Both the position numbers and the translations under genes were made by a program. DNA of 64,000 nucleotides, taken from Ramlibacter tataouinensis TTB310. GTDB lineage: Bacteria > Pseudomonadota > Gammaproteobacteria > Burkholderiales > Burkholderiaceae_C. The first letter of the stretch is position 1. Each line of letters starts with the position of its first letter. The notes below the pieces were generated by a model. It saw only the letters and a program-made list of their open reading frames with translations, ran no database searches and was not told where the DNA came from. Below are positions 50,813-59,344 of the stretch, piece by piece. The stretch lies in contig NC_015677.1 in the NCBI RefSeq assembly GCF_000215705.1, positions 1,438,001-1,502,000 on the forward strand. The letters are read 5' to 3'.

Positions 50813-51148
50813 CTACCTGTGTTCCGGCAGCGTCCGCTTCTTGTCCGCTGCCCGCCGGCCGGGATGCTGCTCGCGGTGGTTGGCCGCCCTGCGGTCCAGT
50901 GCGAAATCGCAGCTCGAGGCATCCATGTGGATGGCCGAACAGCCGTACGGCCGGACCGCGTCCCTCAAGCGCAGCAATTGCTCGGCGGAAGCCAGGCTGA
51001 AATGCGCGAGAACCGTCCCGTCGAAGCTGCGCACCATGACGTCCACGGGCGGGCCTGCGGTGCTCGCGCGCTCCCGCGCCGCCGCGATGATTGCGCCCGC
51101 CAGGCGTCGGCGGAAGGTGTCGAAGATGTCCGGTAGGGTGGCAGCCAT
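50813..51148 (-). CDS. Hypothetical protein, 111 residues
   Basis: A protein from ATG 51148 (MAATLPDIFDTFRRRLAG) with a basic tail (REQHPGRRAADKKRTLPE). No signal, TM segment or family recognised. The middle has VDVMVRSFDGTVLAHFSL. It lies 40 bp after the HMG-CoA-lyase-like gene on the same strand. The coding potential is plausible but not strong, and a longer in-frame ORF upstream is likely a shadow. Confidence 0.45.
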   Translation of the reverse strand: MAATLPDIFDTFRRRLAGAIIAAARERASTAGPPVDVMVRSFDGTVLAHFSLASAEQLLRLRDAVRPYGCSAIHMDASSCDFALDRRAANHREQHPGRRAADKKRTLPEHR

Positions 51149-51188
51149 GCCGCTTGGAGTGGAAGGCGCCGGCGGCGTTCCAGGTCGA

Positions 51189-52127
51189 TCACATGAAGGC
51201 CCGGCGCAGCTCGGCCACGGAGCCGGGCGCGGGATGCAGGTCCGTGCTGCGCCCCGCCTTGGCCACCTGCCCGGGCACGTCGTGCCCGACGATCTGGGGC
51301 AGCCGGCGCGCGACCGCCAGCAGCCGCTCCAAGTCCATGCCCGTGTCGTAGCCCATGGCCTGCAGCATGTGGACGGCATCCTCGCTGCTGATGTTGCCGC
51401 TGGCCCCCGGCGCGTAGGGGCAGCCGCCCAGCCCGCCCAGCGAGCCGTCGAAGCGGACGATGCCGGCCTGCACGGCGGCCAGCACGTTCGCCAGTCCCAT
51501 GCCGCGCGTGTTGTGGAAGTGCAGGGTCAGCTGCAAGGCGCCGAACCGCTCGCGCAGGGCCTGCGCCATGCGGGCCACCTGGGCCGGATGCGCCATGCCG
51601 GTGGTGTCGCAAATCGTCAGGCCGCGCACGCCAAGCCGAGCGAAGCGGTCGGCCCAGCGCAGCACCTCGTCCTGCGGCACCTCGCCTTCCATCGGGCAGC
51701 CGAAGCAGGTGGACAGCGAGACGTTCACCGGCACCTGGCCGGCCGCCAGCACGATCACGTCCTTGAGGCCCGCGAAGCTCTTCTCGCGCGGCATGCGCAG
51801 GTTGGCGAGGTTGTGCGTCTCCGAGGTGGACATCACCAGGTTGAGCTCGTCGGCGCGTGACTCCAGCGCGCGCTCGGCGCCGCGCACGTTGGGCACCAGC
51901 ACCGTGTACTCCACGCCGGGCACCCGGCGGATGCGGCCCATGACCTCCTCGGCGTCCCGCAGCATGGGGATGGCCTTGGCCGAGGTGAACGAGGTGACCT
52001 CGATCTTGGCGTAGCCGCACTCGCTGAGCTCGTCGACCAGTGCCACCTTGGCGTCCGTGGGCACGAACCCGGGTTCGATCTGGAAGCCGTCGCGGGTGAC
52101 GACCTCGTTGAAGTGGATGCGTGTCAT
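51189..52127 (-). CDS. HMG-CoA-lyase-family protein
   Basis: A 312-residue TIM-barrel enzyme of the DRE/HMGL family. FNEVVTRDGFQ carries the catalytic Arg/Asp. The later DSLGGLGGCPYAPGASGN-like segment (read here as GSLGGLGGCPYAPG) holds the active-site cysteine of HMG-CoA lyases. The enzyme cleaves (S)-3-hydroxy-3-methylglutaryl-CoA or an analogue. It overlaps the CaiB gene by 4 bp, so the pair likely activates and cleaves a branched hydroxy-acid. Confidence 0.88.
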   Translation of the reverse strand: MTRIHFNEVVTRDGFQIEPGFVPTDAKVALVDELSECGYAKIEVTSFTSAKAIPMLRDAEEVMGRIRRVPGVEYTVLVPNVRGAERALESRADELNLVMSTSETHNLANLRMPREKSFAGLKDVIVLAAGQVPVNVSLSTCFGCPMEGEVPQDEVLRWADRFARLGVRGLTICDTTGMAHPAQVARMAQALRERFGALQLTLHFHNTRGMGLANVLAAVQAGIVRFDGSLGGLGGCPYAPGASGNISSEDAVHMLQAMGYDTGMDLERLLAVARRLPQIVGHDVPGQVAKAGRSTDLHPAPGSVAELRRAFM

Positions 52128-53350
52128 GCGGATGCTCCATTGACGATGCCGCGCTCCTTCAGGGTCCGGATCTGCTGCGGCGTGAGGCCCATCTCGCGCA
52201 GCACGGCATCGGAGTCCTGGCCGAGGGCGGGGGCGTTGCGGCGGTGGCTGCCGGGCGTCAGCGACAGCTTGGGGACGATGCCCGGCACGGCCAGCGTGCT
52301 GCCGTCGTCCATGCGCAGCTCCTGCAGCATGCCGCGCGCCCGGTAGTGCGGGTCGGCCGCGATGTCGGCGACGGTGTAGATGCGGCCGGCCGGCACGGAG
52401 GCTTTCGCGAGCGCCGCCAGCACTTCGTCGACCGGCCGCTGGGCCGTCCAGGCGCCGATGGCCGCGTCGAGCTCGGCCACGCGCGCCACCCGGCCGGCGT
52501 TGTCGGCCAGGGCGGGATCGCCGCCCAGGTCCTCGCGGCCGATCAGCGTCATCAGCCGGCGGAAGATGCTGTCACCGTTGCCGGCGATCAGGGCGTAGCC
52601 GCCGTCCCGGCAGAGGTAGGCATTGGTCGGCGCGATGCCGGGCAGGGCGCTGCCGGCCGCCTCGCGGACGGCGCCGAAGGCGCTGTACTCGGGCAGCAGG
52701 CTTTCCATGCAGTTGAACACCGCCTCGTAGAGCGCCACGTCGATGACCTGGCCGCGGCCGCTCGCGTGGCGGTGCTGCAGCGCCAGCAGGATGCCGATCA
52801 CCCCGTGCAGCGCGGCCAGCGTGTCGCCGATGCTGACGCCCACGCGCACCGGCACCCGTCCCGGCTCGGCGGTGAGGTGGCGCAGCCCGCCCATGGCCTC
52901 GGCCACGACGCCGAAGCCGGGCCGGTCCCGGTAGGGGCCGGTCTGGCCGTAGCCGCTGATGCGCAGCACGATGAGCCGCGGGTTCAGCCCCAGCAGGTCG
53001 TCCGGCGCCAGGCCCCAGCCCTCCATCGCCCCGGGGCGGAAGTTCTCGATCAGCACGTCGGCCTCGCCGGCCAGCCGGCGCACGATCGCCTGGCCCTCGG
53101 GGTCGCGCAGGTCCAGTGCCAGCGAGCGCTTGTTGCGCGACTGGACCTGCCACCACACGGAGGTGCCGTCCTTCAGCAGGCGCCACTTGCGCAGCGGATC
53201 GCCGGTGCCCGGCGGTTCGATCTTGATGACTTCGGCCCCGAAATCCGCGAGCGTCTTGGCGGCGAAGGGGCCGGCGATCAGCTGGCCGAGTTCCAGGACC
53301 TTGAGTCCGGACAAGGCGCCTGGCGCTGTATGGGTCGTGACGGTGTCCAT
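52124..53350 (-). CDS. CaiB/BaiF family CoA-transferase (3)
   Basis: A 408-residue class III CoA-transferase. ATG 53350 begins MDTVTTHTAPGALSGLKVL. Landmarks are LGQLIAGPFAAKTLADFGAE, IKIEPPGTGDPLRKWRLL, QSRNKRSLALDLR and the catalytic Asp near YRDRPGFGVVAEAMGG. It is followed by the HMG-CoA-lyase-like gene with a 4-bp overlap. A strong palindrome lies 56 bp upstream of the start. Confidence 0.9.
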   Translation of the reverse strand: MDTVTTHTAPGALSGLKVLELGQLIAGPFAAKTLADFGAEVIKIEPPGTGDPLRKWRLLKDGTSVWWQVQSRNKRSLALDLRDPEGQAIVRRLAGEADVLIENFRPGAMEGWGLAPDDLLGLNPRLIVLRISGYGQTGPYRDRPGFGVVAEAMGGLRHLTAEPGRVPVRVGVSIGDTLAALHGVIGILLALQHRHASGRGQVIDVALYEAVFNCMESLLPEYSAFGAVREAAGSALPGIAPTNAYLCRDGGYALIAGNGDSIFRRLMTLIGREDLGGDPALADNAGRVARVAELDAAIGAWTAQRPVDEVLAALAKASVPAGRIYTVADIAADPHYRARGMLQELRMDDGSTLAVPGIVPKLSLTPGSHRRNAPALGQDSDAVLREMGLTPQQIRTLKERGIVNGASA

Positions 53351-53405
53351 CCGGAGAGTCTCCGGCGGGCCGGGCCGCGCGTCCATCCGCGCTTTGCGGA
53401 AGCAG

Positions 53406-53424
53406 CCTTCGCATTCTGCGAAGG
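53406..53424 (+). promoter_or_regulatory. Perfect 8-bp palindrome upstream of CaiB/HMGL operon
   Basis: CCTTCGCATTCTGCGAAGG has arms CCTTCGCA and TGCGAAGG with a 3-base loop. A second inverted element, GCTT-TGCGG-AAGC, lies next to it at 53391-53403. The pair is 40-75 bp before the CaiB start, as an operator would be. It could alternatively be a hairpin. Confidence 0.5.
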
Positions 53425-53521
53425 GCGCCGGGGGTCCGCTTGTGACTTTGGCGCCAATCCGGGCCGCGTCCGGAGGCGATGTTGTCGCGCCCCAGCTCAG
53501 CTGTTGATGGCTATTTCCGGG

Positions 53522-54226
53522 TCAACAACCGGGAAGCTCGACCTTGCCCGAGCCACCCGCCACCGCCAGGCTCACCGCGCACGGCCCTTCGCCGCGCGCC
53601 CGCTGCGGCTCCGGCCTCAGCGTGATGCGGCAATCCGCCAGCCTCACCTGCCCGTCGGCCACCGCCTCGGCGCCCAGGAAGGCGCGCCAGCGCGCCAGCG
53701 TGGCCTCGACGTCCCGGACGGCGACCGCCACCTCGGCGATGCCGAGCGCGCCGTTGGCGTGCCGGCGCACCTCTCCTTCGGGGACGCGCAGCGCCCGCGG
53801 TGTGACGTCCGCGCACAGGAAGGGCAGGTCGTGCGTCGCCTGGCGCGCCGTCTGCCAGGCCAGCTGCACACCGTCCGGCCGCACCCGCCCGCCGGGATGG
53901 GGGCCGGTGATGCGGGCCAGGCCGCGTTGGCGCGCGGCCGCGACCACGGCCTCGATGTCCTGCGGCAGCAGCGCGAAGTCCACCAGTCCGGTGCCGTGAT
54001 GCGACAGGACCTGCCACCACCGCTCCTGCGGCGACGGAGCGTCGTAGGTGATCAGCTCCAGGTAGGCGCCGTCCTCGAACACCACCAGTGCATTGCGCGT
54101 GCTGCGGCCGGGATGGCTGCCGCCCGGCACCACGGTGAAGCCGGCCGCCCGGTAGGCGGCGACCGCCGCATCGAGCTGCGCGACCACGATCACCACGTGG
54201 TCCAGCCTCATGGCGCTGCCGCTCAC
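53522..54226 (-). CDS. VOC-superfamily (glyoxalase-like) protein
   Basis: A protein of about 234 residues with two VOC-type repeats. The N-terminal repeat (MRLDHVVIVVAQLDAAVAAY, YLELITYD) is complete and a second follows (GIAEVAVAVRDVEATLARW). GTG 54226 overlaps the stop of the Bug receptor (GTGA); ATG 54211 is the alternative start. VOC proteins include dioxygenases, isomerases and lactonases. A VOC gene also occurs in the Pseudomonas itaconate cluster as recalled. The 161-bp stretch after its stop (53351-53511) holds the palindrome above. Confidence 0.78.
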   Translation of the reverse strand: MSGSAMRLDHVVIVVAQLDAAVAAYRAAGFTVVPGGSHPGRSTRNALVVFEDGAYLELITYDAPSPQERWWQVLSHHGTGLVDFALLPQDIEAVVAAARQRGLARITGPHPGGRVRPDGVQLAWQTARQATHDLPFLCADVTPRALRVPEGEVRRHANGALGIAEVAVAVRDVEATLARWRAFLGAEAVADGQVRLADCRITLRPEPQRARGEGPCAVSLAVAGGSGKVELPGC

Positions 54227-55197
54227 TCCTGCAGCTTCAGGTTGGTGGCGCGGACGAACTCGCCCCAGCGCTCGTACTCCCGGCGCGCGTGCTGCTCGAC
54301 GCCGCGGCCGTCGGTGGCCATCACCTCGAAGCCGGCCTGCGTCAGCTTGCCGTGGACCTCGGGCGAGTTCAGCGTGGCGCGGAACTGCTCGGTGAGCTCG
54401 CGCAGCTTGTCCTGCGGCGTGCCGGCCGGCGCGAAGATGCCGATCCACGAATAGGCCTCGAAGCCGGGGAAGCCGGACTCGGCCACCGTGGGAACGTTGG
54501 GCAGGTCGGGCAGGCGCCTGGCCCCGGTCACCGCCAGCGGCTTGACCTTGCCGGCGGCGATCTGGCCCTTCAGCGCGGCGTAGCTCAAGAGGGTGAGCTG
54601 CGAGGTGTCGCTCAGCACCGCCTGCACCGCCGGCCCGCCGCCGCCGTAGGGCACGTGCAGCACGAAGACGTTGGCCTTGCGCTTGATGTCCTCCATCACC
54701 AGGTGGTTCATCGAGCCGACGCCGGTGGACGCGTAGCTGAACTTGGCCGGCTCGCGGCGCGCGGCCTCCAGGAAGCCGCGCAGGTCGGTGGCCGGCACCG
54801 AGGCCGAGGCGCCGATGACCAGCGGGAAGCGCACCGCCAGCGTCACGCCGGCGAAGTCCTTGAAGGTGTCGTAGGGCAGGTTGGACTTGGCGATGGGGTT
54901 GATGGCGTGCGTGTCGAAGCTCACCAGCAGCGTGTTGCCGTCGGGCGGCGCCTTGGCCACGAAGCTGGTGGCCAGCTGGCTCGCCGCCCCGGGCTTGTTG
55001 TCCACCACGACCGAGCGGCCCAGGCGCCTGGCCAGCTCGGGCTGGATGATGCGCGCCGCGATGTCGGTGCTGCCGCCGGGAGGGAAGGTCACCACCAGCC
55101 GCAGGGGCGTGTCGGACTGGGCCCAGGCGGCCGGGGCGAGGCCCAGGGCCGCCGCGGCGGCGATGACCTGGCGACGGTTCGGAAGGCTGCTGCTCAT
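54223..55197 (-). CDS. Bug/TctC-family periplasmic solute receptor (6)
   Basis: A 324-residue receptor. The signal sequence RRQVIAAAAALGLAPAAWA precedes RLVVTFPPGGSTD, NKPGAASQLA and VPYGGGGPAVQAVLSD. The core family residues are intact. It lies between the ThDP enzyme upstream and the VOC gene downstream on the same strand. It is the sixth orphan receptor of this family in the window. Confidence 0.9.
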   Translation of the reverse strand: MSSSLPNRRQVIAAAAALGLAPAAWAQSDTPLRLVVTFPPGGSTDIAARIIQPELARRLGRSVVVDNKPGAASQLATSFVAKAPPDGNTLLVSFDTHAINPIAKSNLPYDTFKDFAGVTLAVRFPLVIGASASVPATDLRGFLEAARREPAKFSYASTGVGSMNHLVMEDIKRKANVFVLHVPYGGGGPAVQAVLSDTSQLTLLSYAALKGQIAAGKVKPLAVTGARRLPDLPNVPTVAESGFPGFEAYSWIGIFAPAGTPQDKLRELTEQFRATLNSPEVHGKLTQAGFEVMATDGRGVEQHARREYERWGEFVRATNLKLQE

Positions 55198-55240
55198 GGT
55201 CTTGACCTTTCTTCTTGACGTTGCGGAAGGGAAAACGGCG

Positions 55241-56935
55241 TCAGCCCATCCACTGGCTGACCGGCACGGCGGTGTCCTGCAGTTCCTGCGAGACCACGTC
55301 CACCAGGGCGGGGCCGTCGTGCAGCAGCGCCGCCTTGAGGCTAGCGTGGACCTGCGACGGGTCTTCCACGCGCCAGGCCTTCACGCCGAAGGCCTCGGCC
55401 ACGCGCGCATGGTCGGTGCGGTTGAAGTCGACCGAGAAGTAGCGCTCGCCATAGCCGGTCTTCTGGCTGGCCTTGATCCAGCCGAACACCGAGTTGGAGA
55501 ACACGATCATCTTCAGCGGGATGCCGCGGCGCACGATGGTCTCCATCTCGCCGCAGGTGAAGCCGAAGCTGCCGTCGCCCATGACCGAGACCACCGTCGC
55601 GTCGGGCCGGCCGAACGAGGCGCCCACGCCGGCCGCCATGGAAAAGCCCAGTGCGCCGTGCGCCCGGTTGGTGATGAAGTGCCGCCCCGATTGCGGCGCG
55701 TCGAAATAGGCGGAGAAGTAGGGGCAGGGCGTGCCGGGGTCGGCGACCACGATGGACCTGGCCGGCAGCAGCTTGTTGAGGGCGTCCACCACCCGCTCGG
55801 GCTTGATCGGCCGGTCGTTGGATTCGGCCAGCTGGGCGAAGAAGCCGTGCTTCTCCTGCCGCGCCCTGGCCACGATGGCGCGGCCGTCCGCGGCGCCGGC
55901 CGGGCGGTGCGCGATGCGCGCTGAGGCCGCGGCGGCCAGCGCCGCCAGCCCCAGCCTGGCATCACCCACCAGCGCTACGTCGGTGCGGTAGTTGGTGGCG
56001 ATGGTCATGGGGTCCACGTCCAGGTGCAGGATGGCCACGTCGCGCGCGGGCATCTGCCAGTGCTCGGTGGTGGTCGAGCCGGCGCGGGCGCCCACGAACA
56101 GCACCAGGTCGGCCTGGGCCACCACGGCCCGGGTGGCGGCGACGCCGCCGTTGGTGCCCACCACCCCGGCGTTGAGCGGGTGCGCGCCGGGCAGGCAGCC
56201 GTTGCCGCTGATGGTGGTGCAGACCGGCGCGTTCAGCAGCGTCGCCAGGGCCTCCAGCTCGGCGCTGGCGCCGGAGATCACCACCCCGCCGCCGCAGACG
56301 ATCACCGGCGCGCGGGCCGCGACCAGCTTCTCCGCGGCGCGCTCCACCTCCGCCGGGTCGGGGCCAAAGCGGTAGGCGGGAAAGCGGTCATGCCCCGGCT
56401 GGGCCCAGACCTCGGCCGGATCGATGGCGTGCTTCTGCACGTCGTAGGGCAGGCAAAGGTGGGTGGCGCCGGGGCGGCCGGTGGTCATCGCGCGGAACGC
56501 GGTGCGCACCGCGTGCGGGATCTGGTCGACGCGGTCGATGGTGGTGTTCCACTTGGTGAGCGGCTGATACAGCGCCTGCTGGTCCAGCTCGGTCAGCGGG
56601 AACTTGCCGCGCGAGCCGACCGACACGTCGGAGGTGATGCCCAGCACGGGGATGGCCGATTCGTTGGCCTCCACCAGGCCCGGCAGCAGGTAGGTGGCGC
56701 CGCCGCCGCTGGGGCCCTCGCACACGCCCGGCTTGCCGGTGACGCGCGCATAGGCGTCGGCCATGTAGGCGGCACTGCGCTCGTCGCGGGTGAGCACGTG
56801 GTCCATGCCATGGTCCAGCCGGGCCATCGCGTCGTAGAAGGGCAGGCTGGTGTCGCCGCACAGGCCGAAGATGTGCTTGACGCCATTGAGCTGCAGCATG
56901 CGGACCAGGGCGTCCGCGCCATTCATAGCGGTCAT
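55241..56935 (-). CDS. ThDP-dependent enzyme (acetolactate-synthase-like)
   Basis: A 564-residue enzyme. ATG 56935 follows GGAGA; ATG 56926 and 56950 are alternatives. The ThDP-binding Glu is in TRDERSAAYMADAYARV. A central nucleotide-like domain is followed by the ThDP motif GDGSFGFTCGEMETIV with the NSVFGW tail. The fold is that of acetolactate synthases, glyoxylate carboligases and related 2-oxoacid decarboxylases, and the sequence matches none of these closely enough to name. It is divergent from a GntR regulator and followed by a Bug receptor. Confidence 0.85.
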   Translation of the reverse strand: MTAMNGADALVRMLQLNGVKHIFGLCGDTSLPFYDAMARLDHGMDHVLTRDERSAAYMADAYARVTGKPGVCEGPSGGGATYLLPGLVEANESAIPVLGITSDVSVGSRGKFPLTELDQQALYQPLTKWNTTIDRVDQIPHAVRTAFRAMTTGRPGATHLCLPYDVQKHAIDPAEVWAQPGHDRFPAYRFGPDPAEVERAAEKLVAARAPVIVCGGGVVISGASAELEALATLLNAPVCTTISGNGCLPGAHPLNAGVVGTNGGVAATRAVVAQADLVLFVGARAGSTTTEHWQMPARDVAILHLDVDPMTIATNYRTDVALVGDARLGLAALAAAASARIAHRPAGAADGRAIVARARQEKHGFFAQLAESNDRPIKPERVVDALNKLLPARSIVVADPGTPCPYFSAYFDAPQSGRHFITNRAHGALGFSMAAGVGASFGRPDATVVSVMGDGSFGFTCGEMETIVRRGIPLKMIVFSNSVFGWIKASQKTGYGERYFSVDFNRTDHARVAEAFGVKAWRVEDPSQVHASLKAALLHDGPALVDVVSQELQDTAVPVSQWMG

Positions 56936-56975
56936 TCGATCTCCGGCCATTTGGATTCCACAGTGAGTGCATCTC

Positions 56976-56983
56976 AGTATACT
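56976..56983 (+). promoter_or_regulatory. Candidate GntR operator
   Basis: AGTATACT is an 8-bp palindrome in the gap between the ThDP enzyme and GntR genes, in a patch of AT-rich sequence. FCD-type GntR sites are often short palindromes of this style (for example with a GTATAC centre). Evidence is limited to shape and position. Confidence 0.35.
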
Positions 56984-57020
56984 TAAGCGACGACAGGGGC
57001 GGCAACAGACGACCAACCAC

Positions 57021-57725
57021 ATGCGGGCTCCGATTTCCAAGGTTCGGCGCGAACGCGGCTCCGGCGTGCTGAACACGCTGCGCGAGATGGCGATCTCCTA
57101 CCAGCTCAAGCCGGGCGAGAAGCTCAGCGAGATCGAGCTGGCGCAGCGGCTGGGCGTGAGCCGCACGCCGGTGCGGGAGGCGCTGACCCGGCTGGTCAAC
57201 GACGGCTTCCTGCAGCCTTCCAGCCGCGGCTTCATCCGCCGGCCGCTGGACGTACAGGAGACGCTGGAGCTGTACGAGACCCGGGTGGCCATCGAAGCCG
57301 CCTGCCTGGGCATGGCGATCGCCCGGGCCACCGACGAGGAGATCGCCGAAGCCATGGCTTACCTGGAGCAAAGCCAGGCCGTGCCGGCCGACACGCCGGT
57401 GGAGCGGCTGGTGGAGCTGGACGAGGGCTTCCACCTGCGCATCGCCGACATGGCGCGCAACGCCGAGCTGCGCCGCATTTTGCTGAACCTGAACGAGCGC
57501 ATCCGCTTCATCCGCTGGATCGACATGGAGAAGGTGGGCCGCGACTCGACCCAGCGCGAGCACCAGGCCATCCTGCAGGCCCTGAAGGCGCGCGACGCCG
57601 CGGCCAGCGAGCGCGTGCTGCGCGAGCACATCGGGCTGAGAAGGGATCAGATCGTGGAGGCGATCACGCGGGGGTTGGCGAGGATCTATTTGGCGGAGGA
57701 GGGGCGGGGAGTGGGCGCGGCGTGA
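57021..57725 (+). CDS. GntR-family regulator, FCD type
   Basis: A 234-residue regulator from ATG 57021. The winged helix (residues about 12-80) contains PGEKLSEIELAQRLGVSRTP with VREALTRLV. The FCD effector domain (about 90-225) holds ETRVAIEAACLGMA and metal-ligand residues (DEGFHLRIA, EHQAILQAL). FCD regulators sense carboxylates. It is divergent from the ThDP enzyme/Bug receptor operon, its probable target. A longer reading frame starts at GTG 56967 and is less likely. Confidence 0.88.
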   Translation: MRAPISKVRRERGSGVLNTLREMAISYQLKPGEKLSEIELAQRLGVSRTPVREALTRLVNDGFLQPSSRGFIRRPLDVQETLELYETRVAIEAACLGMAIARATDEEIAEAMAYLEQSQAVPADTPVERLVELDEGFHLRIADMARNAELRRILLNLNERIRFIRWIDMEKVGRDSTQREHQAILQALKARDAAASERVLREHIGLRRDQIVEAITRGLARIYLAEEGRGVGAA

Positions 57726-58167
57726 GGAGCCGCAGCGGTCCGCCCCAATTGCTCAGGCAAGTGGGCTGGCGGCATGCCGGGCTTATTGCCTTCGCCTCTC
57801 AAACCGAGACTGCCAATTTTCTTGATCAGTCCGACGCGCGAGATCCCTAGTCTCCTCGCTGCTTCAGACTGGTTGCCGCCCGACCCTGCGAGTGCCTCCG
57901 AAATCAGGCGCGTTTCCAGCTCGACGAGGGGGCATCGAGGAAACCTAAGCCTTCTTGCCCCGATGTGGATGGGGCAGTCAGATCTGCACCGCTATATGGG
58001 TTTCCGCTGGCCAAGAGCAGCAGGTCCGCATCCACTTGCGCGTCTCCGGGCAGGATCAGTGCACCGGCCGGCAACCTCACCACGGCGCGCAGCTGGCAGA
58101 CGTTCCCTGACCATGCTGTGCGCAGCCAAGCGAGCGCCTCAGCGCTGAAGCTGCGCCTGCGCGACAA
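57725..58167 (-). pseudogene. Remnant of a sigma-54-dependent (NtrC-type) activator, C-terminus only
   Basis: Minus-strand fragments match the C-terminal part of NtrC-family activators. The first piece (58167-57904) reads FSAEALAWLRTAWSGNVCQL, a decayed form of the WPGNVRQL signature. In another frame, 57925-57725 reads ETRLISEALAGSGGNQSEAA and RRLGISRVGLIKKIGSLGL, a Fis-type helix-turn-helix. The frames do not join, and the AAA+ and sensor domains are absent. The 57726-58452 stretch holds no intact gene: this remnant, then about 285 bp of lower-GC sequence in which nothing was recognised. Confidence 0.6.
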
Positions 58168-58452
58168 GATGCAGGAATCGTGTAGCCCCCAGCGGTACGT
58201 TCGCGGCCTGTTAAAGTGTCACCTGGAGAATATTGGCCGGCTTTGTTGGATCACTTTCTTACGACCACCTCTTGATGGCGTCAGTCGTGATGTCTGTCAC
58301 TGTTGCAGTAAATGCTCGTGCAGGTAACGACTGCTTCGCTTGAGCAGTTCCTTCGCGATGCGCCTTACCTCGCTGCTTGGCACCTACTGCATGCTCTTAG
58401 TTTCTGCGTCAGTGTGCGCTTGCCATGGCGTCTTGCAAAACGTCGTGGCGCA

Positions 58453-58533
58453 GCCTAACCGGTAAGTCGAGACAGGCACTCTATCGGTGGGCTGCGCCCG
58501 CCTACTAGGTACCGGTCATTTCCGACATTAGGC
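58453..58533 (+). other. attC site 7, first of array 2 (81 bp)
   Basis: R'' GCCTAAC (58453-58459) and R' ATTAGGC (58527-58533, G to A at the first core base). The L' stretch CGGTCATTTCCGAC is identical to that of attC site 3 in array 1. Internal arms include GTGGGCTGCGCCCGCC. Confidence 0.78.
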
Positions 58534-58539
58534 ATCAGA

Positions 58540-59238
58540 GTGCGGCGTCCGATGTTGATCGAAAGTGATGCTCTTCAGCCTCTTATGCAGTTTGTCCGAA
58601 GCGCAGGGGGCAAGGGGCTCGAGGCGCTGCTACGAGGGGGAGATTCTTTCTCTGGAACTGCAGAGGAGATTTACTCCACGCGGGTCACCGAACGAGTCAG
58701 TGAGCTTGATAACTCATTGGCGGCCTTGCGCCTAGCCCTGGGATTTATCATCGATCTGACACGCGGTGAGGTCCCTTCGCCTGAGCAGTACCGGTATCAC
58801 TACGAAAACTTTATCTTCCGTGCCGTCGGACTGATTGACCGGGCTCACCGTTTGGCAGGAGCCTCGCTGCTGCTGGATGCAAGGCGCTACGAAAAGTCCG
58901 ATGGCAATCGTTATGTCCTCGCCCACATGGAGGATGCACATCCCGAGATCTATTCGGCACTTGTCGCGCTGACAAACCGGATTAAGGAGCATAAGGCTCT
59001 GAGAAACGAGGTCATTCACTCCTCAGCGTTTTCGAGCCGAGAGTTAGGCATTTTTACCGCCTTTAAAGCGCTCCAGCTGGAGAGTCCAAAAAATATTGAT
59101 CTGCTTGAGTTAATGAGAGAGCACTTCGCAATGACTGCAAACGATGTAGCTGTACTGATTGCAGACGCTGAGAGCATGCTTCGTACACTGCTAGAGAGAC
59201 TGAGAAGCGTCTACGAAGCCGTCGGACGGCCCATTTGA
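58540..59238 (+). CDS. HEPN-domain protein (Cthe_2314-like), cassette 7
   Basis: A 232-residue helical protein that starts 6 bp after attC site 7. A HEPN motif R-x4-H is visible in LRNEVIHSS (near residue 160). Upstream, YHYENFIFRAVGLIDRAHRL has the layout of Cthe_2314-type HEPN domains. HEPN proteins are often RNases and act in toxin-antitoxin, abortive-infection and CRISPR systems. No antitoxin partner (MNT) is adjacent. Lower GC than the host. RNase activity is inference from the motif. Confidence 0.65.
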   Translation: MRRPMLIESDALQPLMQFVRSAGGKGLEALLRGGDSFSGTAEEIYSTRVTERVSELDNSLAALRLALGFIIDLTRGEVPSPEQYRYHYENFIFRAVGLIDRAHRLAGASLLLDARRYEKSDGNRYVLAHMEDAHPEIYSALVALTNRIKEHKALRNEVIHSSAFSSRELGIFTAFKALQLESPKNIDLLELMREHFAMTANDVAVLIADAESMLRTLLERLRSVYEAVGRPI

Positions 59239-59320
59239 TGCTGGTCTGCCTGTTGGAGCGGCTATGGCCAACATAGCAATCGAGCATACTGCTACGGGGC
59301 CGCTCATTTCTGCATGAGGC
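59236..59320 (+). other. attC site 8, strongly degenerate
   Basis: Only the right half is recognisable. CCGCTCATTTCTGCATGAGGC aligns with CCGGTCATTTCCGACATTAGGC of attC site 7, the R' reading ATGAGGC. No clean R'' is present near the stop of the HEPN gene. A partial palindrome (GGAGCGGCTATGGCC) lies inside. Confidence 0.45.
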
Positions 59321-59344
59321 AATTCCGCACGGCACGGACAAAGT

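Noticed and set aside
57774..58148. A 124-codon plus-strand open frame after the GntR gene
   Set aside because: The minus strand here encodes remnants of a sigma-54 activator, which explains the base pattern better. The plus-strand product matches nothing.
58167..58452. Possible IS21-like end or transposase remnant
   Set aside because: A TGTCACCTGG stretch and lower GC suggested an insertion-sequence end, but no inverted repeats or transposase frame could be found.
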